Part shown: one piece after another, positions 49,001 to 61,833 of the stretch
Numbering within the stretch: the first letter of the stretch is position 1
Layout: every line of letters starts with the position of its first letter
Assembly (NCBI GenBank): GCA_015680685.1
Contig: MNCI01023742.1
Coordinates: forward strand, 1,778,089 to 1,842,088
Length of the DNA stretch: 64,000 nucleotides
Direction of reading: 5' to 3'
Source: Gnetum montanum
Taxonomy: Eukaryota > Streptophyta > Gnetopsida > Gnetales > Gnetaceae
Program-made: the position numbers and the translations under genes
The notes under the pieces: model-generated
Told to the model about the DNA's origin: nothing
The model's database searches: none
What the model saw: the letters and a program-made list of their open reading frames with translations, nothing else

Positions 49001-50300
49001 CAACTGCTTTTTATTTGGACTCTCACATTTGTATATGGTCATGGACCTAAAAGGAAAGGTTTTATCAATTATATAAGGTTCCTTCCACAATGTTTGAAAT
49101 TTTTTTTCTGAGGTACATGTGTGGGGTTCCAGTAGAGAACCTTATCTCCTAGTTGAAATTTCACTTTCCGTATGCTAAGGTCATGTCATTTTTTTAAACG
49201 TCTTGTGCACTTCATTCAAAGATAGGGCCACCAATTGATTTTCATTTAGCACATTAAGATTTATTAATCTTTCTTTTTGTGCTAGGCATAGGTCAAGATT
49301 CAATTATAGGTTGTTGAGAGTGTACAAAGCTCAGATTGAATTGGGAGCATTGGAAGTTTCCCATACACTAACTCATAGGAAGAGTAGCCAATACGAAGTT
49401 TCCATGCTGAGTGGTAGGTCCAAAGGGCATCATTGAGTTTTATGCTCTAGTGTCTCTTATATTTTTTTATGATCCTTGTTAGGATCTTTGTGATCTTCCT
49501 ATTAGTTACCTCTACTTGACTATTGGCTTAGGGATGATAAGGTGTTAATTTATGTTCAACCCCCAAGTGTTGCATGAGTTTTCAAAAAGTGGTACCTGTA
49601 AAATAGTTTCATTGTTAGAAATTAATGCAAGTCACACCACAAGCCTATTTACAACATTTTGTTCTATGAATCAAGTAGCAATAGATGATGTACAGTCGGT
49701 GATGGCTGCTGCTTCAGCCCATTTGATGCAATAGTCAATTGCTATAATAATGTATGCCTTTCCATTGGACATGGGTGTGATGGGACCCATGAAGTCAATG
49801 CCCCATATGTCAAAGGGCTCTAGTGGTTGAATCCTCTATTGAGGACCCTCCATTTGTGTGATCATCACACCATGTCTTTGATAGCATTCACAAGATCGAA
49901 CAAATTGGTGGACATCCTTGAAGATTATAGGCCACTAGTATCTTACCATTAGTATTTTTATGGTCATGTGTCTCTCTACATAGTGGCCTCTGCAAGGGCC
50001 TTCATGAGCATCCTAGAGAATGCGTAGTTGATGCACATTAGGAACACACCAACGAACCAAGCCATTGATGCATACCTTATAAAGGTGTCCATTGATTTCC
50101 ATGAAGTACTTTTCTTGATGAAGAAATTTTTGTTTCTTCCTAAAGTCTAGATCTTGTGGCATCTTCTAAGTGAGAAGGTAAGTGAGGATGCCATCATACC
50201 ATTTTGATTCAATGGACACTTAGTCATTTATTTCTCTTGTAAAGAGGAGGTGTCTAAAAATTGATCAAAAAGAAAACTCTCCCCCTCTTTATTATTCCAT
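49000..50300 (-). pseudogene. E3 integrase
   Basis: The first catalytic Asp is kept in DIWGIDFMGPITPMSNGKAY (about 49808-49750). The second site reads LISNNE near 49605 where E2 has IYDNGT, so Asp has become Asn. The end of the domain reads FHEPKQVHATNTSLDGQPRS near 48960. Stops occur at sites suggesting Gln. It is followed by the spacer. Confidence 0.85.
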
Positions 50301-51900
50301 ATTAATTGAGAGAGATGGTCAATGATCATATTCTCAGTCCCTTTCTGATTTACCATTGTAAGATCAAATTCTTGCAAGATCATAAGCTACTGTATGATAC
50401 CCGTTGGCTTATTCATTAGGAAGCAGATGACACTATAATCTGTGTGCATGAACACTTTGTAGCCGAGCACATAGTGCCTACATGTTTTAAGAGCATACAC
50501 CACTACCATCAATCCTTTCTTAGTTGTGATGTAATTTAACTATGCACCTACAATGCTTTGGATTATGCAGTGGATATAATATGGATGTTTCTTATCGTCC
50601 AACTGTGTAAGCATGGATCCCAAGGCATAATTAGATGCATTGGTCATTATGTGAAATGGTCTAGACCAGTTTGGTGCTCATAGAATTGGAGTTTCTACAA
50701 GTTTTTCCTTTAACTATTAGAATGTGTGTTCACACTCCTTGGTCCAAATGAATGAGTCATCTTTCTTTGTAAGCTCAACCAACGACTTTGCAATCTTAGA
50801 GAAATTCTCTATAAATTGCCAATAGTAGCCAGTGTGTCCAAGAAATGATCAGACATCTTTGACTATCTCTAGTTAGTGTGTGATTTCTTGAATGACCCTT
50901 ATCTTTTCTAGATCTACCTTAATCCCTTCTTGTGAAATTCAGTGCCTAAGTACTATGCCCTCTTGGACCATTGGATGGCTTTTCTACCAATTGAGCCTAA
51001 GGTTTATTTCAAGACATCTTTTTAGTACCTGCTCAAGGCGGTCCAAGGATTTCTCAAATGTAGCCCCATAGGTAGAGAAGTCATTCATAAAGACTTTTAC
51101 CCTACTGCCAATCTGCTATTGAAAAATACTAAGGACCAGGCATTCAAATGTTGCAGGGAAATTGCATAGACAAAATGACATCTTACAATATGCAAAAGTC
51201 CCTTAGAGACTTATGAATGTTGTCTTAGTCTAATTTTTGGGCATAATTTGGATTTGGTTATAGCCACTATAACCATCTAAGAAGCTATAATAGCAATGCC
51301 TAGAAATGGTGTCCAACACTTGGTCCACAAATGGTAATGGAAATGATCTTTAAATGTTTTCATGTTCAACAACCTAAAGTTGATGTAGACCTACCCCTTG
51401 CCATCTTTCCTTGACATAATTATGAGTGGACTAACCCACTCACTATCCATGATGGAATAGATGAACCCTTCCTTGAGGAGTTGTTTTATTTCCTCCTTGA
51501 CGATCTACTTTAGCTTGGGGTTTAGCCACCTCTCTGGTTTCCTTCTTGGCTTCATAGATGGGTTGATGTAAATGTGATGTTGGCATATCCTTGGATCGAT
51601 TTTAGTTAGTTTAGGATATGACCAAGTAAAGGCTATTGACCATTTTTTGACCACCTGTAACAGCTTGTCTTTTTATTTAGGAGAAATATTTGCATTGATT
51701 ATAACTGGCTTGCCATTATTTAAAAAGGCATACTCCATGCCAGCTAGTAGAGTTTTAACTCTAAGCACTCATGCTTGAAATTATCAAGGATTTTTAGCTC
51801 TTCCCAATAGGTATCATCATCTTCATCATCAAAGAGTTAGTGATGAACTTGCTCAAGTTCATCCATGCCTTTGACATAAGCACATGTCAAGCTCTCAATT
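50300..51900 (-). pseudogene. E3 reverse transcriptase and RNase H
   Basis: RT blocks are present in the usual order with frameshifts. The catalytic box reads FMND (plus coordinates 51077-51094) instead of FMDD, so the first Asp is Asn, a G-to-A change. RNase H reads FHIMTNASNYALGSMLTQLD near 50650, where DAS is usual, again Asp to Asn. Near 51140 the RT is uninterrupted (ctaaggaccaggcattc), giving the pre-insertion version of the site hit by the Tat element in E2. Confidence 0.88.
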
Positions 51901-52600
51901 AGTTCCATGTATAATGTGTTTCTATTAGAGTTAGTTGTCAGCCATTAGGTACCCTCCTATTTTGTGGCTATTGTCTACAGATACCTTTAAATATCTTTTT
52001 CTTATGCACACTGATTGCATGCTTTAATGTATGTACTTTTAATGGACCATATTTTCTGCATGCAATTGCACCCATTATCGTTGTACGTAATGCATGGAAC
52101 ACGCTTCTTCTCTAGTCGTTCAAATTCATTTTCCTTGGAGATTTCCAAGGAGAGATCTTGTATGTACATTCATGCATCAACTGTGCTTAACTAAGCTCTT
52201 CCCATAATGATGGGGAAGTCACCTTTACAGTTCTCTACCTTAATCACTAGAAAATTGACAAGATAGGACCACCCACAAACTATGATCACAATGTCCTCCA
52301 CTAGCTGCAAAGGGATAGTGATTGACTAGTCTACTAATTCTAAATGGATGTTTCTCTTCTTGAGAGGTGGTAGGTTCCAAGCCTTGTACATGTCATAGGA
52401 GATGAGATTGACATTGGAATTAGAATCAAGAAGAGCCTTACATGTCTCATGTACAATGATCTATAAATAAATAAGAGGACTTCCTAAGTCAAATATTTTC
52501 ATGGAAAGGTTGCCAACTTGATCTAATTAGAGACAACATCGGTTAAAATTACAATGCAAATATGAGGTAGTGTTTGGTTTAAAGGGCTCTCAAATGTATT
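51901..52600 (-). pseudogene. E3 aspartic protease
   Basis: The minus frame near 52465-52380 reads CKALLDSNSNVNLISYDMYK, the retropepsin active-site loop with DSN in place of the usual D[LST]G, followed by NIHLELVDQS and a region ending FPIIMGRA near 52210, matching the I-[LI]-G-R motif. It lies between gag and RT as expected. Confidence 0.78.
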
Positions 52601-54977
52601 TGATGCAGAGGATGAGGGTGCTAGAGATGAAAGACAACCAGCCACATTAGGTTGTGAGGGTTTGGAAGGACTGTTGGGTCAAAAAAATGGTCATTTCCTT
52701 GAACAATTCTCTGAACCACTCCACTAGAAGACTAGTTGCAAACTTATAGCCCTCATAGCATTTTGTTTCTATGGCTATGGGGGAATTTCACCCTGCATGG
52801 ATGGAGTAAGAGGTAACAAAGTTGAGGGTGGAGGGATGTGTGTAGACAAATGTGAAGGATGGTATGGATATGGGTTCTCTCCTCTAGTAGATGGTGAATG
52901 AGTTCAATGGTACTCTAGAGGATAATAGTGATGCTAGAATGAGGCATGGTTGGCTGAACTGCATGGAGAAATAGGTTGTTAAACATAGTACCCACATATA
53001 TTTGGTTGCCTATAAGGGTACTACTATCTTGGTAGTGACATTCCCCACAATTGTGATTGGTGCCATTGTTGGTATTTCTCATATAGTTGTGGTGGAGCTC
53101 TACTTGGATAGTAAGTCTATTATTGCTAGTGGAACTACCTTGGATTACCTTGAGGATAAGGTAATCATCTGAGTGCTTTCCTCTATGCTAATTAAGGACT
53201 CAACGCATACACCCTAGGCTCTTGTAAGTGTGACACCACAATGCGACATACCTTCAAATGTTCATATTGACAAATGTTACATCTAGCATCATCATTAGAG
53301 TCTATCTCCATAACTTCTTCTACTACAATATCTTTGCCCTTACCTCTTTGGTAGGCACGTTCAACTTCTTTTCGCCTCTTGTGATCATGATCACTATTTC
53401 GCTCTTTGGATTCTTCAGTAATTTTCATAGTAGTTTGGAATTTTTCATCCAAAGAGTTCCATAATTTATCAACCTTTGTTGAGATATCAGAAATATATTT
53501 TTGGATGGAAAAGGTTTTCCTATTCACCACTTCATCAAGCAGTGACTCCTCCTCATCATAGAATTGGATCTCCCTTTTCCTGATGGAATGGTCCCTATTA
53601 TATTCTTCTACACTTTTCCTTTTTTGCAACTCACCTTCTTCTTTTACAACCTACTCTATTAGTCTTTGTATCTGATGAGCTCTTAGTTCAGATAGTCACC
53701 CTTGGGCATAAACCCAAATATTTCTTCTAGTTTTTTCTCTAAGCCCATCTATGATGTGTTGAAGTTGTTCCCTTTGACAATAACCATGGCTAGGGCATTA
53801 GTGTAGGAGAGAATAATATTTGCCCATGGAGGCATCCAAGCGTTCATGCATGTCCTGTTTCTAGCCTTGGATTTTCCTTCTTAGATTGGACACTCTAGAG
53901 TACATCTAATATTTATCATTAAATAGTTTTAACATGGTACTTCATCTATGAATGGATTCCAACTCCAAGGACTAGTACCAACTTTTTGCTTTCTTGATGA
54001 TTATCTTGGGGAAGAGCTTGAGTTTCTACCAATCATTTTCAATGTTCTATAAGGCACAAGCATCATGGAAATCTTATAGATGTGCCTACCAATTAGGGTT
54101 GTATCCCCCTCAAATCTTGGGATATTGTTCATGTTTAAGTGCTTAATTCAACTATCTCTCACATGCCTAAGCATGCTTTGAGTTGTCACAAAGGCTCATC
54201 ATCATCTTGATTTTGTTATCACCAATGATGTCCTCTATTACCCCTTCATTCATTATGGGCTTGGTGATTAGTATTATTGTCCCATTGAGCACCTCCATAT
54301 TGGTTATTCCTTCTACAACGTCTTTCAAAACTAGAAGAAGAAGATGCAAATGAAGAGGACGAAGAGGGAGAAGGACTGCTACCACCATGGTGCTTGTCAA
54401 TTCCCCTTCAGTTATCATAGCCACATTCATTGATTTTCTTATTATCTTGACACTTATTCAATCCCTTACCTTGACTACCATCTTTTCCTAATCCTAGATT
54501 ATTGATCATGAACTATAGGTTCAGGGTTGCATCCCCATCATCAGTAACAAGGGATGGAGAATTATCATGTTGAGACCCCTTAGAGGGAGGATCCTCATTG
54601 TTGTCTTGGTTTAGAAGGAACAAGGGATTAGTGAACTGTTTCCCCTTCACAACCTCATGGTGCTTCTCCTGGTGTCGATCTCACCAGTGTTGTGTTTTAG
54701 TGGGACGATAGTCCTAGTAGTCATAGTCATGCACAACATATTCCTCTTGAAGATCTTGGGTAACTAACTTCTTAAGAGTTTGAAGTAGCATCATTGGCAT
54801 AGATTGATTGAGAGGCATTACAATGTTGTCCTCCATATCATGCCATTACAGTTGCTCATCCTAATATAGGATGAAGGTCAAGTTAGGTACATACTCATTT
54901 GGATGGGTATATACCACTTTGCACTCTTGCGGGACTGGCAGTTTGACATCTTCACACCTATGACAAGAAGAAGACAT
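52601..54977 (-). pseudogene. gag: E3 gag
   Basis: The start is ATGTCTTCTTCTTGTC at 54977, about 150 nt inside the 5' LTR. Early TAG and TAA stops fall where Gln is expected. A Ser-rich section (about 54380-54300), the capsid region (GGYNPNW...AHL...DFHDACAL near 54090; KYYSLLH near 53800) and a charged coiled-coil segment 53629-53192 with a CNICQYEHLKVC cluster follow. The C-terminal tail is Pro/Tyr/Ser-rich (about 53000-52700). Collinear with E1 gag. Confidence 0.85.
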
Positions 54978-55110
54978 TTTTGCAACAAAAAAAATAATCA
55001 GTGTGGTTGTGTAATTATATAATTAAAAATGATGTCAACCTTAGGGTTCATCCAATGATATTAGTGATATTCACTAATCCTAGATAGCGCACATTTCAAT
55101 AAACAAAGTC

Positions 55111-55126
55111 CCTAGAAATGGTGCCG
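55111..55126 (-). other. E3 primer-binding site, decayed tRNA-Asp type
   Basis: The minus strand reads CGGCACCATTTCTAGG directly inside the LTR, similar to the Athila tRNA-Asp primer site and to the E1 site. Confidence 0.65.
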
Positions 55127-55127
55127 A

Positions 55128-56024
55128 TGATGAGTGGTCAAGGTACCCCTACGTCCAACCATACAAATCATAAAGCATTCACGTGTGATTTAGTCAAATT
55201 CCGTGGACTCTCTAGTTTTTAGTACACTAGTCTTCTAGGAAGTGAACTCTATCTTAATGATCATTTGTTATCTTCCCAATTACACTTGTGATGTACATGA
55301 TATGGTTAAGTGTAACTAAGGCATATAATTTTTATTGTTTTGTGTTTTATGTTCTTTGGTGCTTAAAGTATAGAGATGAAGTAATTTAATAACTAATTTA
55401 GTTTAACTACTTAACTAGTCTCTAACTAATCATAACATAAGCATCTAGTCCCACTTTCCATACACGTCTTGAACTCATGTATCCGCTACTGAGTTACCAA
55501 GCGCTATTGGATGCACCAAACAATAATGTTGTTGGGATTACCAAGAAAATATGTGTTTCCTCTCGAAGCAGTCATACATATGTATTTAATCTATTTATAT
55601 TAATTAATTAACTAATCACTTAAGGTCTAATTCAGCTTAATTAATAGCATAATTAATGAAAATAATAAATGCATAAAGGCTTGTCTTTATTACCGTACAC
55701 ACTAGTGTGGTTCAGGTACAACAGTGCTTGAATAAAGATCCATACACTTTCTAACTCCTATTGCAGGCACTTAGAGAAATATGCTAACTTTCAAATGGAC
55801 AAACTGCAAGAGCTTTGCTACTACTATGACTTGAATGATCCGTAAACATAGTTGGGAGATTGTATTTATACTTTTTTCTACAATATTGTGTTAATGAGGC
55901 CTCATAGACATAGCAAACACTATGTTAACACAGCCTTGTTGACGAGGAAACATCACATAAATGGGGCCCCATCAATGGGGTCCATTGATGAGGCCACATC
56001 GATGTGACACTTTGATGCTCATCA
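55128..56024 (-). repeat. E3 5' LTR
   Basis: Starts TGATGAGTGGTCAAGG and ends GATGCTCATCA. Followed by ctaag, the partner of ccaag left of the element. A minus-strand TATA (plus 'gtatttata' near 55862) is present. Confidence 0.9.
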
Positions 56025-56901
56025 CTAAGTAACAAGTAGTAACACTAATACCTTTGATCAAGAAAAAGTGTGCTCTATTTGTTGAATCTCCTCACTTCAA
56101 CTTAGTTGTGGTGGAAATATCCATATACCATAAATCTTGATGAGGATATAGGATTTTTTCTTCTTTTTATTTTCCAATGTTCTTTATATGTTTTCCATTT
56201 GCTTAAAAATTTTATTGATTACTTTATATCTTGTCCTTTTCATTGTTATTCCCTTATTATTTTCTTCTTGTTTAAAGTAGTCTTATTCGAAATCTTGAAT
56301 TTAATTCTATTACTACTGTAAAATCTTGGAAGTGTTTAAATGTAGCTATCAAAATTTTGATTAATTCATAAAAGGAAAATTTTGTCCTTGGATTATGTTC
56401 TCTACCAATAATCTATTCATTTTCTATGCTATTAGGTGATGATCTCACAACATCCATCCATTCCATGTGTTCTATTTGAAGCTTGCATCATGGGACCATG
56501 TAGGTTCTTTCACATTAAAACTAAAATTAACATATGATCTTGTTACCTAATGAAATAGGAAATGACCAAGTAGGAATGAAAAATGGTGTAATTTCAAGGG
56601 GATTTAATATGTTCTTGTCTAAACTTCCTTCTTAAGTCTATGATTTCTCATTGGTATACCATCACTCTGATTGTCGACCATAAATAGAAGCATGTCTTTG
56701 CATGGTGTGGTTCCTATTTCAAAAACCAAAATAAAAAAAATAAAAAAATAATGAGAATTCAAAGCATACCCCTTAGATAAGTTCATAGGCTATAAGAACT
56801 AGCTATGGATCATTAAATAAGAACTTAATAGTCCAAAAAGAAAGGTATCCAAAGGGAATAAAGGTTATGAAAAAGAGCTAATCCTGGTTTATGTTTGTAA
56901 T
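56025..56901 (+). other. E4 integrase tail and spacer, resumed after E3
   Basis: Right of the duplication the plus strand continues with AACACTAATACCTTTGATC (56039-56057) and ISSLQLSCGGNI (about 56083-56118), the counterpart of the TNTSLD and ISSFQL blocks at the end of E3 integrase. It then turns into the noncoding spacer with the landmark (inverted) near 56700 and an A-rich run near 56725-56750. The spacer is shorter than in E1-E3. Confidence 0.75.
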
Positions 56902-59709
56902 ATGGCACCCAAAAAAGGACCGCATGTAGGAAGGCCATCATAGCCCAAGGAGAAGAGATTTTGAGGAGGAAGGAGCTTGTAACAACAAAAACCCTAGGAA
57001 CAAGTAGTTGAAGCTATGCACACTACCAGATCCCTACAGGAAGAGCTCAAGGTGAAATCTATTAGGTAGATTCCTACTACAAAGACATGCCAATATAGGT
57101 AGGAATGGGTCTTAAGACCAAAAACTAACTTAGAGTTCATACTTACCAAAGGTTTTCTAGAGAGGATCCAGACCAAGAAGATCCAAAGCTCCATCATGCA
57201 AGAGCTAAACTTCAATCCATTATAAGAGTTGGCACCAAAAGAGGTTTCAACACAATTGCAAAGGTCTCCTTTATGGTCCATTCTCTTCAACAGTAGGGAA
57301 TGGTACATGGGTAAAACCTACCTCTTTTAGAAAAATCGACAAGGAGATGCCTTAGTTAAAATCAAAGACATTACCATCTCCTACTTAGTTGAGACCATTA
57401 CTGAAGCTCTTGGTCTTCCAAACATTGGAGCAAAACTAGTAGAAATATCTATGCAAGTAGACCCAGAGGCCAAGAAGAAGTAGATCCAACGATGCTATTA
57501 AGTGAGCTATAAGGAGTACAGTGCCCTAACTAAGGAAAAGAAAGCCTACATTAAGATTATGGCCTATCACCTTAATCCAACAGTGAGGCCAAGCAAAGTT
57601 ACAACATTCTTTGCTAGGACATGTGTGGCTTTAAATGAGAAATCTGCTATGAACCTATCATAACTCATATTCCTTAAGACTGAAAAATGGTTAAAGGAGA
57701 ATGAGAATGGCAAGAAGACACTCCTCTTCCCATGGTTAATCAAAAAATTATGCATGAGAGAAGGAATAACTTGCTATTCTAATGATGTGATCCACCACGC
57801 TCCTATTGCATCATGGTAGGAGATGATGAAGTACAAAGCTATTGAAAAGCTACAAAAATGAAGTAGCCACCACCACCACCACTAGATGTAATACCAAAAA
57901 CAACACTAGAGATTCATGTAGCTAGTAAACATCTTAGGAAACTCTAGAGGAAACATCTTTAGCAACAACAAAGCTTTGAAGGTGATGGAGAATCATCCAT
58001 GTACTGTCCAATCATAAGCCCCTTGAATGATGTTGCAAGGTCCATTAGCTGCCTAAATAGTGAAACAAAACTGCTATTCTTAGTATAGAGAAAACAAACA
58101 ATCATCCAACCCAATCCTAGTACCAGAGAAGTTACTATGTCCATCCTAGAATAAGCATTTCTTGAAATCTTAAGAAATGCAACAACCTTCTCTATCGTGC
58201 TAAAGAAAGAAAAAGGAGTAATGGCCTTGGTCATGCCACATAAGTGCTAGGTGATGGTAGACCAAGTTGGTGAAGCCCTAAATGCTCCTACTACATCTAT
58301 ACTAGACATTACTGCCATGGTAGACAAACATGCATCAATAGGAGTAGGGAGTGGATGGATGAATGCTGCCTAACACAAAGAAGTATTAGAATGACTAGTG
58401 GGAGCTAGGCAAGCACTTTCAAAGATCTTTGATCTTCTTGACCATATATTAGCAACCTAGTCATAGCTAATGGAGATAAGGAGCAAATTATTAATTTCTA
58501 ATGCAAAAATTAAGAAGGCCACAACTAGCAATCAATAGTTGGCCACCGAGATTATGGAATTAAGAGCCTATCTCTTTGATCCAAATATTCTCAAGCTAGA
58601 ACTAAAAAGAGATGAAGCTTTTTAGTAACTTCAACAAAAGTACTAAGAGTCCAAGAATGCAAAAAAAAAAATGATGATCTTCAAGGCATCAATATTAGAG
58701 GACATAGCTAACAACACTAATCGTGATCTCTCATAAGTTCATAAGAAAAACCTGGTGCTTCCTTGTGATAACCAACACTTGTGTAATGTTGAGTAGCAAG
58801 AAGAATAGATGGTAGAATACAGTCACAAAAAACATGAACAACTTGCCAAGGTATACTTAGATTTGAGGACGTTGACTATAAAGAATAGGAATCTCTCAAT
58901 GAAAAAGGTATGAACCCTTCACCAAAAGATTGCTATTGAGAATGTCACCTAGAAGAATGAAGCCTTGAAGTTCAAAAAATCACTACAAGGACTAGGTCAA
59001 AATGCTTAAGGAGGTCAACAAGAAAGAAATCAAGTTGGCCAAGGTGAAGGTAACCAAGGCCATCCAATAGAGAGATGATGCGTGGTAGCCCATATTTGAT
59101 GGACTCAATGCATACAATTAAATAGCAATCCACATGAAGAAGCTGCAAGTTAAGGAGATGACTAACTACATAGAGCTCACCAACCTCCATTATGCAAACT
59201 TGGTAATGCTAATCGAAGGGTGGCCCAAGATTAAATTAGAAAAATAGGTGGCTAGCTCTTACCTCCTTTACGAGGAAGAGTTCAAGCTCCATAAGGAGAC
59301 AAAGCAAAAGCTAAAAGTGGTTAATGCAAATCTTGAGCTTCTCAAGAACAAGTTTATAGATCAACGATCTATTACTAGCAACCTAGCCTAAAGAATGAGT
59401 GATTACCACAAGTTGCAAAATATTTTCTATACATTTGACTTTAAACATAAACAGTTCACAACCTAGTTTGTAAATATGAAAGAGATGTTTTCGTTACTGT
59501 CGTGCCCATGGGATATTCCTGCACCAACACATTGAGGTGAAGTAGCTTGGATCATTCATGATCCACATGACCAAGAAAAGAAAATGAAGGTACTCTTGGA
59601 TGCCTTCAAATTTGTGGCAATAGCAAGATAGCCACAATCTCTAGTAGCATCAAGACATGATGAAGGACTCTTAAAGTCATAGGAGCCTCCACCTCCAAGC
59701 ACTATGTAA
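56902..59709 (+). pseudogene. E4 ORFX: unknown coiled-coil accessory ORF (plus strand)
   Basis: The start is ATGGCACCCAAAAAAGG at 56902 and the TAA is at 59707, about 936 codons with many stops. It is the only copy on the plus strand and the easiest to read: LVKIKDITISYLVE near 57370, ITEALGLPNIGAKLVEISMQ, then AYHLNPTVRPSKVTTFFAR near 57560-57620. The coiled coil includes KKLQVKEMTNYIELTNLHYA near 59140 and EEEFKLHKETKQKLKVVNAN near 59275. The tail ends EPPPPSTM. Stops are mostly TAG/TAA, as expected from Gln or Trp codons. A weak resemblance of the core to plant transposon-encoded helical domains is a guess only. Confidence 0.7.
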
Positions 59710-59931
59710 AGACTCCATCCTACTTTCATCCATTCAATAGGCTTCTACTATTTTTGTCTAAGTGTCAATCAATCAATTTGTACTAATTTTATAATCTATA
59801 CAATATGGCTCTAAAAGTCAATCAATTAATTAGTTAGTCAGTCATTTAGTTGATAAAGTTTCATATTTTCCCAAATTTTATAGAAAGCTTGATTTTATTT
59901 TTGTTTACTTGAGGATGAGTTTTAGTTAGTT

Positions 59932-59990
59932 ATGGGGATATGATAAAACATCAATAAGATAACTACTTTGATGTAGGACCATCAACACAT
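59932..59990 (+). repeat. E4 polypurine tract and start of its 3' LTR
   Basis: ATGGGGATA (59932-59940) precedes TGATAAAACATCAATAAG, the counterpart of the minus-strand PPT/LTR junctions of E1-E3. Family similarity fades near 59990, so the LTR is cut short. Confidence 0.6.
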
Positions 59991-61833
59991 TGTAACATCC
60001 CTATTAATTATCTATAAAATATCCTATAAATAAATAATAGAGATGTTAAGAAATCCCAAGTATCTAGATTTAACCTTATGTTACTAATTCAAAGGAAGCC
60101 ATAAAATAGATAAAAATTATTAATTAAAAACAAAAATATAGTAGAGTAATACATCATAACAAAATTTCTGATTACTTGCATACATCCTTAAATAAAATTT
60201 AAATAAAGAAAACTAGATATTTATATAGCCACAAAAATATAGATGTTAAAATATTTTACTAATAACAATCCCAACAACACTTGTTTCATCTTAATCAGAC
60301 ATTTAGAAATAAATATATTCAAGTTTAAAATTTACCAATTAATTAATAAAATTAAAAATAATAATTAAATAACATATTAATATATAATAAATAATATTAA
60401 ATTTTATTATTTAATATTCCTTACATTCTCATGATCCAAATGGCATAGACGACAATTTCATTTCTATCATACTTTATTATTTATTCACAAAAGTATGTAC
60501 ATGACTCAAGTATCCAAAAAGTGTAGAAGGTTTCCATTTTACAAAAATACAAAATATACAAAAATTATTTTTCAAACGTAGAGTGTCCATCTTGTATAAA
60601 ATTGATCCACCTTGCATCTCATATCCCTCTTTTGGTGTTTCGATGGCTAATTTAGACATTGTGCATCGAAATGGAGTTAAAAGTCCTCAAATAAGAAAGG
60701 TTATTATATTTCCCTATTCATAGAGTGTAATGGTTATGGGCCAAAAGTCTTAGAATATGGGCTTAGTGAAGGTTTTCAATAAAATATTCAAAAATGTTAC
60801 AAGGTTCAAAAATGTCACAAATTTTCTTGAAATCTAAATATCCAAAGAAAATAGATATTTTAATTATAAAATTATTTAGTGTCTAAGGATCTCACAATTT
60901 GTCCAACAAAATCCAAAGAATATATATTTTAATGAGGCATCTCCAAAGGTTAGGTCTTGGTTATCCTCACTGCCAAAGGAACTCATCAACAACTCTTGAA
61001 ATAACCTTACTGCTATCATCGGATTAGCCTCGTGACCATAAACAAGTCACTCATGGCCAAGTCTTGGTAACAGCCTCATTATTAACATCCTTAATGGTCA
61101 TGGCACTTGTATCATTGGAAGGATAGGTCTTGAATATGCCTACCTACACACTACCAAACTCAATTGCCTAGTGCCATGGTCTTAGGTAAATCCATAGCCT
61201 CACATGAATTTACAAATTAAAATCCAAGGTAGGAAATTCATCCAACAACCCTTGTTCCCATAGGATGGGTTCTACTAAGGAACACTCCACTACTACACAT
61301 AGATGGGGGCATCTAAAATATTCACAACTCCCACTATTAACTATGCAAAATTGATTCCATAAATATTATTATTTTATTACAAAATTCGAAAGATTTTCCA
61401 AAATGGCCAAAAATCCATAAAAGCCCAAATTCCACAAAGTTCTTGCAAATCATGTTTATATCATGGCTGATCCAAAATATTCATAAAATATTTGAGAAAC
61501 AAATCACACAAAGTTTCCCCAATTCTAAATATTCACCAAAAGATATAAAATGATTTAGACAAGATTAAAATACTATTTTCCATATAAAAATAAGTCCAAA
61601 GGGATGAAAATTAAGGAAAATCTTGGCATAATAATTAAAATCATGGAAAAGTATTAAAAAACTAGAAAGAAAAAGGAAAGCGCACAAAATCCATAAAAAA
61701 ATATGGCAGATACTTTAAACTATCATACTAGAAACCCCTTATAATCCAAAATAAAACATAATGAAGGCGACAATCTATTTATAAGTAGAAGAATCACATG
61801 TAGTATGGCATCTGGCTTGACATGTTTAAAAAT
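59991..61833. other. AT-rich region; possible foreign LTR fragment
   Basis: The region starts TGTAACATCCC, a common start of other gypsy LTR families, and 'aatgttaca' lies at 60793-60801. The five flanking bases do not match, so a solo LTR of about 810 bp is only a suggestion. No coding frame or known repeat was recognised in the remainder. Confidence 0.35.

Larger units (their letters stand above)
42825..56024 (-). mobile_element. E3: near full-length Athila-like retrotransposon (13.2 kb)
   Basis: The LTRs are 42825-43768 and 55128-56024, with target duplication ccaag (42820-42824) and ctaag (56025-56029), one mismatch. In minus-strand order it has the 5' LTR, primer site, gag, PR, RT, RNase H, IN, spacer, ORFX and 3' LTR. 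It is the reference copy for reading E1, E2, E4 and E5. It inserted into E4 on the opposite strand. All coding parts are broken by stops and shifts. Confidence 0.94.

Noticed and set aside
56106-56321. Hydrophobic plus-strand frame in the E4 spacer
   Set aside because: It is T-rich spacer sequence that corresponds to noncoding DNA in the other copies.
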